Shown: positions 13,606-20,763 of the stretch, one piece after another
Position numbering within the stretch: position 1 is the first letter of the stretch
Layout of the letters: each line of letters opens with the position of its first letter
Source of the DNA: Bacillota bacterium
GTDB taxonomy: Bacteria > Bacillota_C > Negativicutes > JAEYSJ01
Assembly: GCA_023434855.1 (NCBI GenBank)
Contig: JAEYSJ010000153.1
Coordinates: 1 to 20,763, forward strand
Reading direction: 5' to 3'
Length of the DNA stretch: 20,763 nt
The notes under the pieces: generated by a model
Seen by the model: only the letters and a program-made list of their open reading frames with translations
Databases searched by the model: none
What the model was told of the DNA's origin: nothing
Program-made: the position numbers and the translations under genes

Positions 13606-13657
13606 ATTTCTATATATTCAATTATATATTTGCTGAATCATTCCATTAATTGTCCTC

Positions 13658-13686
13658 ATCTTATCATTGCCACCATAATATGTCAA
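13658..13686 (-). promoter_or_regulatory. Promoter of riboswitch 2
   Basis: On the minus strand TTGACA (complement of 13681-13686), exactly 17 nt, then TAAGAT (complement of 13658-13663): a near-consensus sigma-A promoter just after the cobO stop codon. Transcription should start near 13651, about 45 nt before the aptamer. Riboswitch 2 therefore has its own transcription unit and is not merely the 3' tail of cobO. A 7-bp hairpin (13692-13698 with 13704-13710) overlaps the cobO stop but lacks a T tract. Confidence 0.85.
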
Positions 13687-13702
13687 CAATTAGTTTTAAG
13701 TT

Positions 13703-14239
13703 CTAAAACTCTATCCCCTTTTGCGCCTTTATTCCTTTTTTAAGTGGATGCTTAATCTCTTTCATCTCAGTAACTAAATCAGCCTTACCTACAATCGCGG
13801 GATTTGCTTCGCGTCCAGTAAGCACTAAATGTAATAATGGCGGCTTTGTTTCCAGCAACTCTAAGACCGCGTCCAAAGACACTAGTCCAAATTTAATAGC
13901 ATAATTGATCTCATCTAAGATAATCATATCCCACTTTTGAGACAGAATTTCCATTTTTGCTGCCTGCAAGGCCTCTTCAGCTGCGATTTGGTGCTCTGAC
14001 ATAACAGCATCATCTTTGCAGCCTTTTACGAACCCTTCACCCATTTGGCGGATCACAAAATTCGGCCCCATTTTTTCAGCCGCTTGTAATTCGCCATATT
14101 TCCAATTGCCTTTTATAAATTGCACAACCATTACTTTAAACCCCTGACCCCAGGCCCGCAAGCCCAAACCCAGGGCCGCCGTCGTTTTTCCTTTGCCGTT
14201 TCCCGTGTGAACAATAATCAAACCTTGTCTTTCCGACAT
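13703..14239 (-). CDS. cobO: Cob(I)yrinic acid a,c-diamide adenosyltransferase (CobO/BtuR/CobA type)
   Basis: A 178-aa cytoplasmic enzyme that transfers the adenosyl group from ATP to Co(I) corrinoids, giving adenosylcobinamide/adenosylcobalamin. It opens MSERQGLIIVHTGNGKGKTT: the P-loop GNGKGKT (13-19) is the modified Walker A that marks this family. VVQFIKGNWKYGE (38-50), MIILDEINYAIKFG (105-118) and LVLTGREA (138-145) are further family blocks. AAGGAG lies about 10 nt before the ATG at 14239; the frame is open further upstream, but that part overlaps tonB and lacks a ribosome-binding site. It is the last gene of the exbB-exbD-tonB-cobO group, which couples uptake to re-adenosylation of imported corrinoids. 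Confidence 0.93.
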   Translation of the reverse strand: MSERQGLIIVHTGNGKGKTTAALGLGLRAWGQGFKVMVVQFIKGNWKYGELQAAEKMGPNFVIRQMGEGFVKGCKDDAVMSEHQIAAEEALQAAKMEILSQKWDMIILDEINYAIKFGLVSLDAVLELLETKPPLLHLVLTGREANPAIVGKADLVTEMKEIKHPLKKGIKAQKGIEF

Positions 14240-14292
14240 GTGATCACTTCTCCTTACTAACTGTTGTCGATAGTCTCTGCTGTCCTGATTGC

Positions 14293-15057
14293 TCACGACT
14301 TTAAGCGAAATACTATCGGCATGGTGGTGTAACATACAATCGCCTGACCGGATTCCCGTTCCTTAGCCGGAATAAACCGCCATTGCTGCACAGCATCCAC
14401 TGCCGCATCATCCAATAGCTCAAAGCCGCTGGAGCGATACACGCTTACATGCCCCGGGCGACCATTTTTCAAAATTTGAATTTTCAGCACTACGGTTCCC
14501 TCACGGCCAGCTTGTTTGGCCTGTTCTGGATAAGCCGGTTCAACCCGCGACAAAATGCCTGGTGGACTAATTTCGCCACCCTTGCTTCCTTTACCGTTAC
14601 CTGAACCAGTTCCTGCGCCTGTACCCAAACCAGAGCCGGAACCCGTACCACTGCCTGAGCCAGTTCCTGTTCCGGCGCTTCCACTCGGAGGAGCGGAAGC
14701 GGCGCTAACAGCAGTTGATTCTGTGCCAGGTTCAGTTGCCACAACCGACATATTGTCAGCAGAAGCCACAACCGACGGCATCTGTTCCTTGGCTGTTACC
14801 GGAACGTCAGACCGGGGCGCAAAGGCAGGCATAGCCGGAGCCTCATTGACAGCAATGCTATTAGGAGCGGGATTCCCTGCCGGTCCCTCATCCCCAGACA
14901 CTTCACTGACCAACTCCAACTCAACGTATTGCTCAGGAGTTTCATGCGCAGCAAACGTCTGTGCAGCCATCCAGCTGATGACTGTCAGCAGCACACCATG
15001 CAGCAGCAGTGAAATGACAATCGCTTTGCGCCAACGTATTCCTTCCCTCCGCCACAT
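14293..15057 (-). CDS. tonB: TonB energy-transducing protein
   Basis: A 254-aa protein with an N-terminal anchor helix (about 12-31) that keeps the Ser16-x-x-x-His20 pair important in E. coli TonB. A periplasmic linker follows. Instead of the usual Pro-Glu/Pro-Lys repeats it ends in a Gly/Ser/Thr-rich stretch (about 125-161, with repeats such as GTGSGSGTGSGSGLG). The C-terminal TonB domain (about 165-254) has EPAYPEQAKQAGREGTVVLK (173-192), DDAAVDAVQQWRFIPAK (216-232) and a final beta strand. It contacts TonB-box receptors in the outer membrane. The ATG lies 2 nt after the exbD stop; GGAAGG is about 10 nt upstream. No receptor gene is inside the window. Confidence 0.92.
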   Translation of the reverse strand: MWRREGIRWRKAIVISLLLHGVLLTVISWMAAQTFAAHETPEQYVELELVSEVSGDEGPAGNPAPNSIAVNEAPAMPAFAPRSDVPVTAKEQMPSVVASADNMSVVATEPGTESTAVSAASAPPSGSAGTGTGSGSGTGSGSGLGTGAGTGSGNGKGSKGGEISPPGILSRVEPAYPEQAKQAGREGTVVLKIQILKNGRPGHVSVYRSSGFELLDDAAVDAVQQWRFIPAKERESGQAIVCYTTMPIVFRLKS

Positions 15058-15059
15058 TC

Positions 15060-15470
15060 TTATTTCGCCTTCCTTTCCGTTGCAATGGCCAGGCGCTGCA
15101 CACCCGCCAGTTTTAATTCATCCAGCACAGCTACCACTTTTCCGTATTCCGCCTGCTTGTCGGAACGCAGCACAAAGACCAAATCGCTCTCTTTATGCAG
15201 TTCCACTTGCACGCGTTTTTGTAAATATTCCAGCGGAATATCCTCCTGTTCAAACAGAATATGTCCTTCTGGGGTTACAGTAATGGAAACACTGCGCAGC
15301 ACATCAGTCCGGGCCGCTGCTGCCTGCGGTAAATTAACTGGAATGGTCCGTTGTTCCACCATATATAACGTGCTCATCATGAAAAATACCAGCAAAAAAA
15401 AGATAATGTCAATCATGGGAATTATCATGAGCCGCGGCTGCTGTTCCATACGCAAGTTACGCAATTTCAT
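15060..15470 (-). CDS. exbD: ExbD biopolymer transport protein
   Basis: About 136 aa: one membrane helix (about 15-37) and a periplasmic domain. PMIDIIFFLLVFFMMS (18-33) carries the protonatable Asp21 that corresponds to the proton-channel Asp of ExbD/TolR. The periplasmic part has the family's ITVTPEGHI and LRSDKQAEYGKVVAVLDELK. Two ATGs are possible; the one at 15470 has GGGAG 7-8 nt upstream, and the one at 15476 is too close to it. The start overlaps the end of exbB by 14 nt, which implies translational coupling. It works with ExbB to pass proton-motive energy to TonB. Confidence 0.92.
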   Translation of the reverse strand: MKLRNLRMEQQPRLMIIPMIDIIFFLLVFFMMSTLYMVEQRTIPVNLPQAAAARTDVLRSVSITVTPEGHILFEQEDIPLEYLQKRVQVELHKESDLVFVLRSDKQAEYGKVVAVLDELKLAGVQRLAIATERKAK

Positions 15471-16092
15471 GATCATTCTCCCGCCTTATCTGCCCAATTA
15501 ATAGCGTACATATCCGTTCAACATGGGTGATAATCCTGTCCAGCCGATGATTGAAGTAACTATAAACAAACATCGCGAGAATGGCCACGCACAGTCCGGA
15601 GGCAGTAGCCACCAGCGCTTCCCCTACCCCGCCGGTTATTGCCTGTGGCTGGCCGGTTTTGACATTCATCACACTAAATGAACTGATCATCCCAATCACC
15701 GTTCCTAAAAGACCTAGCAGCGGCGCAACGGTGACAATCGCACTCAGATGGTTGAGATTTTCCTTAAGTCCGGCTATTGCCAACGATGCTTCACCTTCCA
15801 GCACGCTTTCAATATAGTATACGTCACGCTGAAAGCATTGTATGCCTTTTCCAGCAACTTCCGCCGCAACGCCCCCTGTCTGCCGGCAAATGTCCAGGGC
15901 TGCCTCCCAGTCACGGCTTTCCAGGAGAGGCGTCAGTTTTTCAATAAAACCATCCATATCTGGTTTGACCGTTTTATAATATAGATATCGTTCTACGCCA
16001 ATCGCTGCTACAATCAGCGAGCAAAGCAAAATCAGGTACATCACTGGCCCGCCTTTTTGAAACACGGCAAAGCATTCTGTCAAAAAATTCAT
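15457..16092 (-). CDS. exbB: ExbB/TolQ/MotA-family proton channel
   Basis: A 211-aa inner-membrane protein with three helices: about 15-38, 115-138 and 158-182. The signature VTVAPLLGLLGTVIGMISSF (120-139) and ITGGVGEALVATASGL (152-167) defines the family, including the channel-lining Thr/Ala pattern. AGGAGG sits just upstream of the ATG. It starts the exbB-exbD-tonB-cobO block, 143 bp after btuF2. I could not find a convincing promoter or terminator in that gap (16093-16236), so read-through from the btuC2-btuF2 genes is likely. Confidence 0.93.
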   Translation of the reverse strand: MNFLTECFAVFQKGGPVMYLILLCSLIVAAIGVERYLYYKTVKPDMDGFIEKLTPLLESRDWEAALDICRQTGGVAAEVAGKGIQCFQRDVYYIESVLEGEASLAIAGLKENLNHLSAIVTVAPLLGLLGTVIGMISSFSVMNVKTGQPQAITGGVGEALVATASGLCVAILAMFVYSYFNHRLDRIITHVERICTLLIGQIRRENDHEIA

Positions 16093-16236
16093 TTTTACTC
16101 CTCCTTTTTCGGCCTAAGTCTATGGTAAAATTGATGGAAGAAAATTGGGATTACAACGCTATCCATCCGAAGCACCATTGAGTATCGGCAATTACTTCTG
16201 GAAAATGAGCGGTAGAACACGGCAAAGCCATATTTT

Positions 16237-17196
16237 TCACTCTTGTTCAAAGTTTCCGGGATAGGCCGCCCGGGCTAACTCTCTCACACCATAAACTGCA
16301 TACTGAGAAACCGAGTACAGATAACGTTCGGGAACCTGGATAAGTCGTTGTCGACGAACAGCTTTAATTGTCCGCAATGCCGGATCGGCCGCCACGTAAG
16401 CTTTAAATTTACCAGCATCTTCCTCACCGTTATAATCCCAGGCCGGCAACAGCAGCAGGTCCGGATCTATCTTGACAATTTGCTCTTTGGATAATGTTTC
16501 ATTCTTGATAAGTCCGGCCTCAGCAGCTCCGTTGATCACGCCCGCATTTTCGCACAGATCATCAAACAAACTACCCTTACCGCCGAAAGCTCCCATGAAT
16601 GAAAGGACAACAACGCGCTGCCGTTCTGCCGGCGGTATTTGCCTCACCTTGGCGGCAACCCTTTCTAACTCGGCGTTCATCCCCGCAATAATTTGCTTTC
16701 CTTGCTGTTCTTCATCGACAACATGGGCAATTTCCATCACCGTCTGTTTAATTTCATTAATGTTGTTAGGTGTTTTATATACATATACAGCAATGCCCGC
16801 ATCGCGTATGGTTTGAATCAGTTCTCGACTCATCCAGTCGGCTACAATCACCAGGTCGGGCTGCAACACTATAACCGCCTCGGCGTTGTATTTTATCTTG
16901 TGAGATACTTGGCCAGCCTGTTCGGCAACGGCAGATATGCTGCTGTTATCAGCTAAATATGTCAAAGCCGCAATCCGCTCCACCGGCACTAGCCCCAGCA
17001 GCATCTCGTCCGTCCCCAGGGAAAGCGACACAATCCGTTCCGGCTTATGCGCCAGTTTTACTACATACCCGGTACTGTCCGTTACTTCATAGCCGGCAAT
17101 TGTTTTTTCCTGTTGCCTGTCCGCCTGTTTACAACCGCCCGTTAGCAAAACAGCCACCATAGCCATTACCAATAGAAAGCCGGAAAACTGTTTCAT
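16237..17196 (-). CDS. btuF: Second corrinoid-binding lipoprotein (BtuF family)
   Basis: A 319-aa ABC binding protein. I start it at the ATG of 17196, which has AGGAGG 7 nt upstream and gives a clean lipoprotein signal: MKQFSGFLLVMAMVAVLLTGGC, Cys22 lipidated. The longer frame adds a charged cysteine-containing head that makes no sense before a signal. Family features are HKPERIVSLSLGTDEMLLGL, VIVLQPDLVIVADW and YGVRELARAAYP at the end. The ATG overlaps the TGA of the CbiZ gene (ATGA at 17193-17196). It is the partner of btuC2/btuD2 at the right end and differs clearly from the btuF at 8142-9116. Confidence 0.85.
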   Translation of the reverse strand: MKQFSGFLLVMAMVAVLLTGGCKQADRQQEKTIAGYEVTDSTGYVVKLAHKPERIVSLSLGTDEMLLGLVPVERIAALTYLADNSSISAVAEQAGQVSHKIKYNAEAVIVLQPDLVIVADWMSRELIQTIRDAGIAVYVYKTPNNINEIKQTVMEIAHVVDEEQQGKQIIAGMNAELERVAAKVRQIPPAERQRVVVLSFMGAFGGKGSLFDDLCENAGVINGAAEAGLIKNETLSKEQIVKIDPDLLLLPAWDYNGEEDAGKFKAYVAADPALRTIKAVRRQRLIQVPERYLYSVSQYAVYGVRELARAAYPGNFEQE

Positions 17197-18362
17197 TTGC
17201 CTACCTCCTCCGTTTGGGAACCGGCAAGTCTCATTCTCACAATATTCACAACCAGCCCGGACCATGCCTGAACACAGTTCTCCAGTTCCGGACGTACGAT
17301 TGCCGGTGACAAAACATTATATTTCCCGGCAGTCGATGCCATCAGTTCATTTGCAGTCTGGAGAACTTCGTCCCCGGACAGCAATTGCCAGTTAAGCTGA
17401 TCCAATAAGTGAACATACAAGGATGTATTGGTCACCAATTGCGGATCATGGTCCACTTGCCGCAAGCATTCCAAAAACCGCTGCTTGTCGATCTGTTTGT
17501 CATCTTTTTGTAAATACAACTGATACAGTAATTCTTCCGTTAAGCCGAAGCGGTTCATACGCCTAAGCACACTGTGCTGTTTCTGCGGGGATAGTCCGGT
17601 TTGCCGCAGTAAGGCTTCTTTGACAGCCTGCTTTACAGTACGGCCAATCAACTCACCGGATTTCGAGTGTTTGCCCATATCCTCCAAATACAATGGTGAA
17701 GCTGTATTGGCAATCACGATTGTCTGATCTGTCCCCGAGCCTGTCGCCAGCCCGTTCGAAAATTTGCTGCCGGCCATTAATTCCTGCAGCGCCGCTGTTT
17801 TGGCTTCCGTACAGGTAACCAGCGCTCTCGCCAATGTACCGGGCGGCATATCGGCGTCAATGACCAGCATAATGTTAATGGTTCCCGGTTTAGGCGGCCT
17901 GGTTTTTTTTCCGGGAAGAAAATATTCGGCCGGATCGCCCACCCGGCCAGCATTGCCTTCCACCCCGCCGGTTACGATGGCCGTCACTGTTAATGTTTGA
18001 TAGCTTTCCGCTTGAATTGCGACATTAGCCATTGATGCCGCCGTTCCCATCCCGGACACCCTGGCGGAATCAAGCCGCAAATCCCCAGCCACCTGCTGCA
18101 GATAATCCAGGTAAGAAGCCGCGTTCATTGCCGCTTTACTCATGTCGTGATTGAATACTGCCGTTAAATCCTCACGGTAGCCGCCATTTAACACCGAGGT
18201 GCTAATAACGGCCCGGGGCTGTTTAAAAGCAATGACAATGCTGGTATCCTGCCGATATACCGGATCACCAGTTGATAGTGTATATAATTCTGTTCTTTCA
18301 CTTGCAAAACAAGGAATGACACAACAAAAAAAGACAAGGGCCAGCATTATATACCGTCTCAT
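17193..18362 (-). CDS. cbiZ: Exported adenosylcobinamide amidohydrolase (CbiZ family) with C-terminal extension
   Basis: About 389 aa. The core (about 50-255) is CbiZ: TSVLNGGYREDLTAVFNH (55-72), TAIVTGGVEGNAGRVGDPAE (127-146), GTINIMLVIDADM (160-172), CTEAKTAALQEL (184-195) and GLATGSGTDQTIVI (204-217). CbiZ cuts the aminopropanol amide of (pseudo)coenzyme B12 or cobinamide to give cobyric acid, allowing remodelling of the lower ligand. Two features are unusual. The N-terminus is a signal peptide (MRRYIMLALVFFCCVIPCFA, likely cleaved after A20), and a helical extension of about 135 residues (256-389) follows the core. The start at 18362 has GAGGTGGAG close upstream; the longer frame to 18416 has none. 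It overlaps btuF2, so cleavage of captured corrinoid outside the inner membrane is inferred. Confidence 0.85.
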   Translation of the reverse strand: MRRYIMLALVFFCCVIPCFASERTELYTLSTGDPVYRQDTSIVIAFKQPRAVISTSVLNGGYREDLTAVFNHDMSKAAMNAASYLDYLQQVAGDLRLDSARVSGMGTAASMANVAIQAESYQTLTVTAIVTGGVEGNAGRVGDPAEYFLPGKKTRPPKPGTINIMLVIDADMPPGTLARALVTCTEAKTAALQELMAGSKFSNGLATGSGTDQTIVIANTASPLYLEDMGKHSKSGELIGRTVKQAVKEALLRQTGLSPQKQHSVLRRMNRFGLTEELLYQLYLQKDDKQIDKQRFLECLRQVDHDPQLVTNTSLYVHLLDQLNWQLLSGDEVLQTANELMASTAGKYNVLSPAIVRPELENCVQAWSGLVVNIVRMRLAGSQTEEVGK

Positions 18363-18432
18363 TTTTCTCCACCTCGCATACAACTTGCTATATTCCGAAC
18401 TTTTCCCATTGTCCATAGACTAATCATCAACA

Positions 18433-19194
18433 TTATACCGCTATCACGGTAAATTGCGACGAAAGCAGGCACTGCCTGCGGCAATCCCAGTCAAATGTAA
18501 GTACAGCCTGCGCCAAGCCGCTATAGGCCATTTGCATTTTTCCGTTCGCAATCACTGCACTTTGCGCCTGACTAAAATCCATCTTCTCTCCACTTCCTGT
18601 CTGATTACATACCCAAACAGGCAGTCCAGTGGCCTTCGAACACCTTTCCCAACAGTCGCCCGGTCCGCATTTGCCAGGCGGCCAGGCTGCCGGCACCACA
18701 ATAACCCTGGCCCCTTTATCTTTTAAAACCTGAGCATGCTCGACATACCAGGAATCAGCACAAATCAAAACCCCGGCTATCATTTCGGGACAAACAATTG
18801 GATCCAGCGCTTTCCCTCTCACGGACCAGGCTTCTGCCCCGCCATGGGCCCGCAATTTACGGTGACGGCCGAGAGTCTTCCCGTCCGGACCAATTACCAG
18901 ACAGCTGTTATAGCAGCAGCCTGTCTCCTTATCCTGCTCCGCGCACCCCAGAAATACCGTAAGTCTGTACCTAAGGGATAAATCAATAATTACTTGCAAT
19001 GATTTGTCAGGCTGCACGGCTATCTGGCATGCCTCACTTTTTTCAGCAAAAAAATAGCCCTGTACCGCTGTTTCCGGAGTAATAATCCAATTTGCCCCCT
19101 GTTCTGCCGCCAAAAGGATGGCTTGGCAAAGCAACGCTAGGTTGCTGCTCTCCGGTCCGCCACTCAAATCCAAATGCAAAAAAGCTGCCCTCAT
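18433..19194 (-). CDS. Nitrilase-superfamily carbon-nitrogen hydrolase
   Basis: A 253-aa cytoplasmic enzyme (no signal peptide) with the nitrilase/amidase alpha-beta-beta-alpha fold. The catalytic Glu41 lies in ITPETAVQG, Lys113 in GRHRKLRAHG and Cys145 in VLICADSWY, in correct order and spacing, so it should be active. The family hydrolyses amides, nitriles or carbamoyl groups. Its ATG overlaps the TGA of the ABC ATPase (19191-19194) and it lies 70 bp before the CbiZ gene, so it is an integral part of the corrinoid operon. Possible substrates are corrin side-chain amides or a CbiZ-related amide, but that is inference; a housekeeping deaminating amidase role cannot be excluded. The sequence is rich in Cys (around 14), which is unusual for the family. 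Confidence 0.85.
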   Translation of the reverse strand: MRAAFLHLDLSGGPESSNLALLCQAILLAAEQGANWIITPETAVQGYFFAEKSEACQIAVQPDKSLQVIIDLSLRYRLTVFLGCAEQDKETGCCYNSCLVIGPDGKTLGRHRKLRAHGGAEAWSVRGKALDPIVCPEMIAGVLICADSWYVEHAQVLKDKGARVIVVPAAWPPGKCGPGDCWERCSKATGLPVWVCNQTGSGEKMDFSQAQSAVIANGKMQMAYSGLAQAVLTFDWDCRRQCLLSSQFTVIAV

Positions 19195-20480
19195 TCCATC
19201 TCCAACCTTCCATATTCCCTAGCCGGAAATAGCTCGCCACATTCGATTTTTGCCGCAAACTGTGCCGCTGTCATGACCGTCACCTGCGGTCGTTGGACAA
19301 GTTGGCGGTACAGCCTGACTGCTTTGCCGCGCACAAAATCCCGCTGTTGAATCGGACTGTCTTCAATCACAATCAGTTTTTCAGCGGTAAAGGCGGCTTT
19401 AAGATTATCCAGGTTTTGTTCACTATAACAAAGATTGCTCAATATCGTCCAATTGGCGGCAGCGATTTTCCCACGATTTTCTTTAGCAAGCATTTTGTCA
19501 ATCGCGCAAAAAGACTGCCCTGTCACATGATCAACACCAAATGCCATCGCTACATCGAAATCGGTGTCCCCTTCCTGAAATACACCGCCGCTTAGCTTAT
19601 ATGACTTTTCATGCAACAGCCGCATAATGTCGCCCGCCGCACCGCCGCCGCCGATAATATGGACGGTTTGTCCGCCGGTAGTCACACCGGCTGCCGCATA
19701 GGTATGAATATCCAGAGTGCCTGTCACTTTGTTGATGAAAACAGCCGAATGCAAGCCGTACGCTTTCTCCAGATTTTCCACCGTAATAACCTCGCCTGGT
19801 GTGCCGTCGGCGACTACCTTGCCGTCAGTCAACAAAATAAGCCGGGAACAAAACTTGGCAGCCAGCTTGATATCATGGGCCACAATCAGAACTGTCTTGC
19901 CCTGTTCACACAGTGCGCAGCAATAGCGAAAAATTTCTTCCTGATAGACTAAATCAAGACTGGCTGTCGGTTCATCCAGAAAAATCAGCGGCGTCTCCTG
20001 CGCCAGCACCTTGGCCAGCAAAATCCGCTGCCGTTCTCCGCCCGACACCTGCTGCACGGATTTGTCCGCTAACTGTTCCACACCGGTAAAGGCCATATAT
20101 TTCCTGGCAATCATGTAGTCTTCTTCGCGCTCATTCTGCCACCAGGCCAAATAAGGATAGCGTCCGGCCAATACCACTTCCAGCGCCGTAAACCCAAAAC
20201 CGGTGTTAACTTCCTGCTGCATGTAGGCAATGGTGCGGGCCATTTGTTTATTGCCCAGGCTGTGCAGCGGCTGTCCCGCAATCCGTATTTCACCGCCTGA
20301 AACCGGACAAAGGCCGCGCAAGCTGCGCAGCAGCGTACTTTTCCCTGCGCCGTTGGGACCGATAATGCCGATAAACTCCCCCCGCTCAGCCGTAAAGGTG
20401 ATATCCTGCAAAACGGGTTTCTGCCCGAGACTGACCCCAACCTTGTCAACCGCTAACACCTGCTGCTCTGCCGTGGTCAT
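19191..20480 (-). CDS. btuD: BtuD-type ABC ATPase with fused C-terminal domain
   Basis: A 429-aa protein. Residues 1-255 are a complete FecE/BtuD ATPase: Walker A GPNGAGKS (41-48), Q-loop near Gln88, signature VSGGERQR (145-152), Walker B LIFLDEPT (165-172), His202, plus [10 protein letters not shown] (105-114). Residues 270-429 form a second domain that begins [17 protein letters not shown] and [20 protein letters not shown], a Rossmann-like glycine loop. A similar extension occurs in some archaeal BtuD proteins; its role is not established. The start at 20480 is set by AGGAGG 9 nt upstream and by the ATGA overlap with the permease stop; the frame runs on upstream only because it lies inside the permease gene. 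It energises uptake of BtuF2-bound corrinoid. Confidence 0.88.
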   Translation of the reverse strand: MTTAEQQVLAVDKVGVSLGQKPVLQDITFTAERGEFIGIIGPNGAGKSTLLRSLRGLCPVSGGEIRIAGQPLHSLGNKQMARTIAYMQQEVNTGFGFTALEVVLAGRYPYLAWWQNEREEDYMIARKYMAFTGVEQLADKSVQQVSGGERQRILLAKVLAQETPLIFLDEPTASLDLVYQEEIFRYCCALCEQGKTVLIVAHDIKLAAKFCSRLILLTDGKVVADGTPGEVITVENLEKAYGLHSAVFINKVTGTLDIHTYAAAGVTTGGQTVHIIGGGGAAGDIMRLLHEKSYKLSGGVFQEGDTDFDVAMAFGVDHVTGQSFCAIDKMLAKENRGKIAAANWTILSNLCYSEQNLDNLKAAFTAEKLIVIEDSPIQQRDFVRGKAVRLYRQLVQRPQVTVMTAAQFAAKIECGELFPAREYGRLEME

Positions 20481-20763
20481 GACAAACCGCCTCCTTTCTG
20501 CGCCCGGCGCAGCAGATACAAAAAGTACGGCGCCCCTACCAACGCCGTCATAATGCCTACCCGGATTTCGGCCGGCGGAATAATCAGCCTTCCCAGAGTA
20601 TCGCAACCCACTAAGAATAAGCCGCCGGCTAAAGCACAGGCCGGCAGCAGCGTCCGGTGTTCCGGCCCGATTAATAGCCGCATAATATGGGGCACAATCA
20701 GGCCCACAAAACCGATCGTGCCGCTGATACATACGGCGGCGGCCGTTGTCACCGCCGTAACAA
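20477..20763 (-). CDS. btuC: BtuC/FecCD permease, C-terminal part (cut by window edge)
   Basis: The last 94 codons or so of a FecCD-type permease, reading in from beyond the window. [21 protein letters not shown] matches the conserved loop before the penultimate helices, and [20 protein letters not shown] the final helix. It parallels residues 262-340 of the other BtuC in this window. Its TGA overlaps the ATG of the fused ATPase. The gene's start and whatever controls the operon, perhaps a third riboswitch, are outside the window. Confidence 0.9.
   Translation of the reverse strand, partial: VTAVTTAAAVCISGTIGFVGLIVPHIMRLLIGPEHRTLLPACALAGGLFLVGCDTLGRLIIPPAEIRVGIMTALVGAPYFLYLLRRAQKGGGLS

Noticed and set aside
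12927..13743. Two plus-strand frames starting MAYTWV, at 12927 and 13516
   Set aside because: Their shared N-terminus is only the reverse side of the two near-identical riboswitches, not a repeated protein gene.
14555..15283. Plus-strand frame of 242 codons opposite tonB
   Set aside because: Its Pro/Ala-rich sequence is the complement of the Gly/Ser-rich TonB linker; the minus strand has the TonB domains and operon spacing.

Overview
The window reads as chromosomal DNA of a diderm Firmicute (class Negativicutes, most likely a Sporomusa- or Pelosinus-type member of the Sporomusaceae). Two things support this: a porin that joins an N-terminal S-layer-homology (SLH) domain to an outer-membrane beta-barrel, and a complete ExbB-ExbD-TonB motor beside Firmicute-style Shine-Dalgarno sequences, cobalamin riboswitches and PadR/DrrAB-type genes. 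The genus is inference. Every convincing protein gene is on the minus strand; the only plus-strand candidates are a 20-codon ORF at 13250 and a broken reading frame at the left edge. The left 4.7 kb is clearly AT-richer than the right 6 kb.

Left accessory region (1-4700). Reading right to left: a 41-aa small protein with its own extended -10 promoter and a perfect terminator; a 57-aa GTG-start helix-turn-helix protein behind a near-consensus promoter; a 94-aa small protein (possibly DUF6809-like); then a padR - MFS exporter (Fsr type) - exported esterase cassette. The 94-aa gene has a second, frameshifted copy at 230-465. The two copies share a perfect 92-bp direct repeat that flanks the padR cassette.

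Corrinoid region (4700-20763). Three transcription blocks run leftward. (A) A right-hand operon, cut by the window edge: btuC2 (partial) - btuD2 fused to a C-terminal domain - a nitrilase-family hydrolase - a CbiZ-type adenosylcobinamide amidohydrolase with a signal peptide - lipoprotein btuF2, all translationally coupled or closely spaced; then after 143 bp exbB - exbD - tonB - cobO. (B) A 1.2-kb regulatory stretch holding two 149-nt cobalamin riboswitch aptamers that differ at only 8 positions. Each has a consensus promoter and an intrinsic terminator. Only the downstream one leads into a gene, an exported cobaltochelatase (cbiK) followed by the SLH-porin. The upstream one leads into no same-strand gene; its read-through transcript would be antisense to a structured plus-strand leader with a ribosome-binding site, a 20-codon ORF and a perfect 18-bp inverted repeat. 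(C) cbiL - btuF1 - btuC1 - btuD1 - drrA-like - drrB-like, an anaerobic-pathway methyltransferase, a complete second corrinoid/chelate importer and an ABC-2 exporter.

Together the genes describe corrinoid capture across two membranes (TonB motor, two BtuFCD systems), probable remodelling of scavenged corrinoids (CbiZ, perhaps the nitrilase), re-adenosylation (CobO) and part of anaerobic de novo synthesis (CbiK, CbiL). No TonB-dependent outer-membrane receptor (BtuB) is inside the window. The most unusual items are the orphan tandem riboswitch with its convergent plus-strand element, the signal peptides on CbiZ and CbiK, and the nitrilase inside the corrinoid operon.
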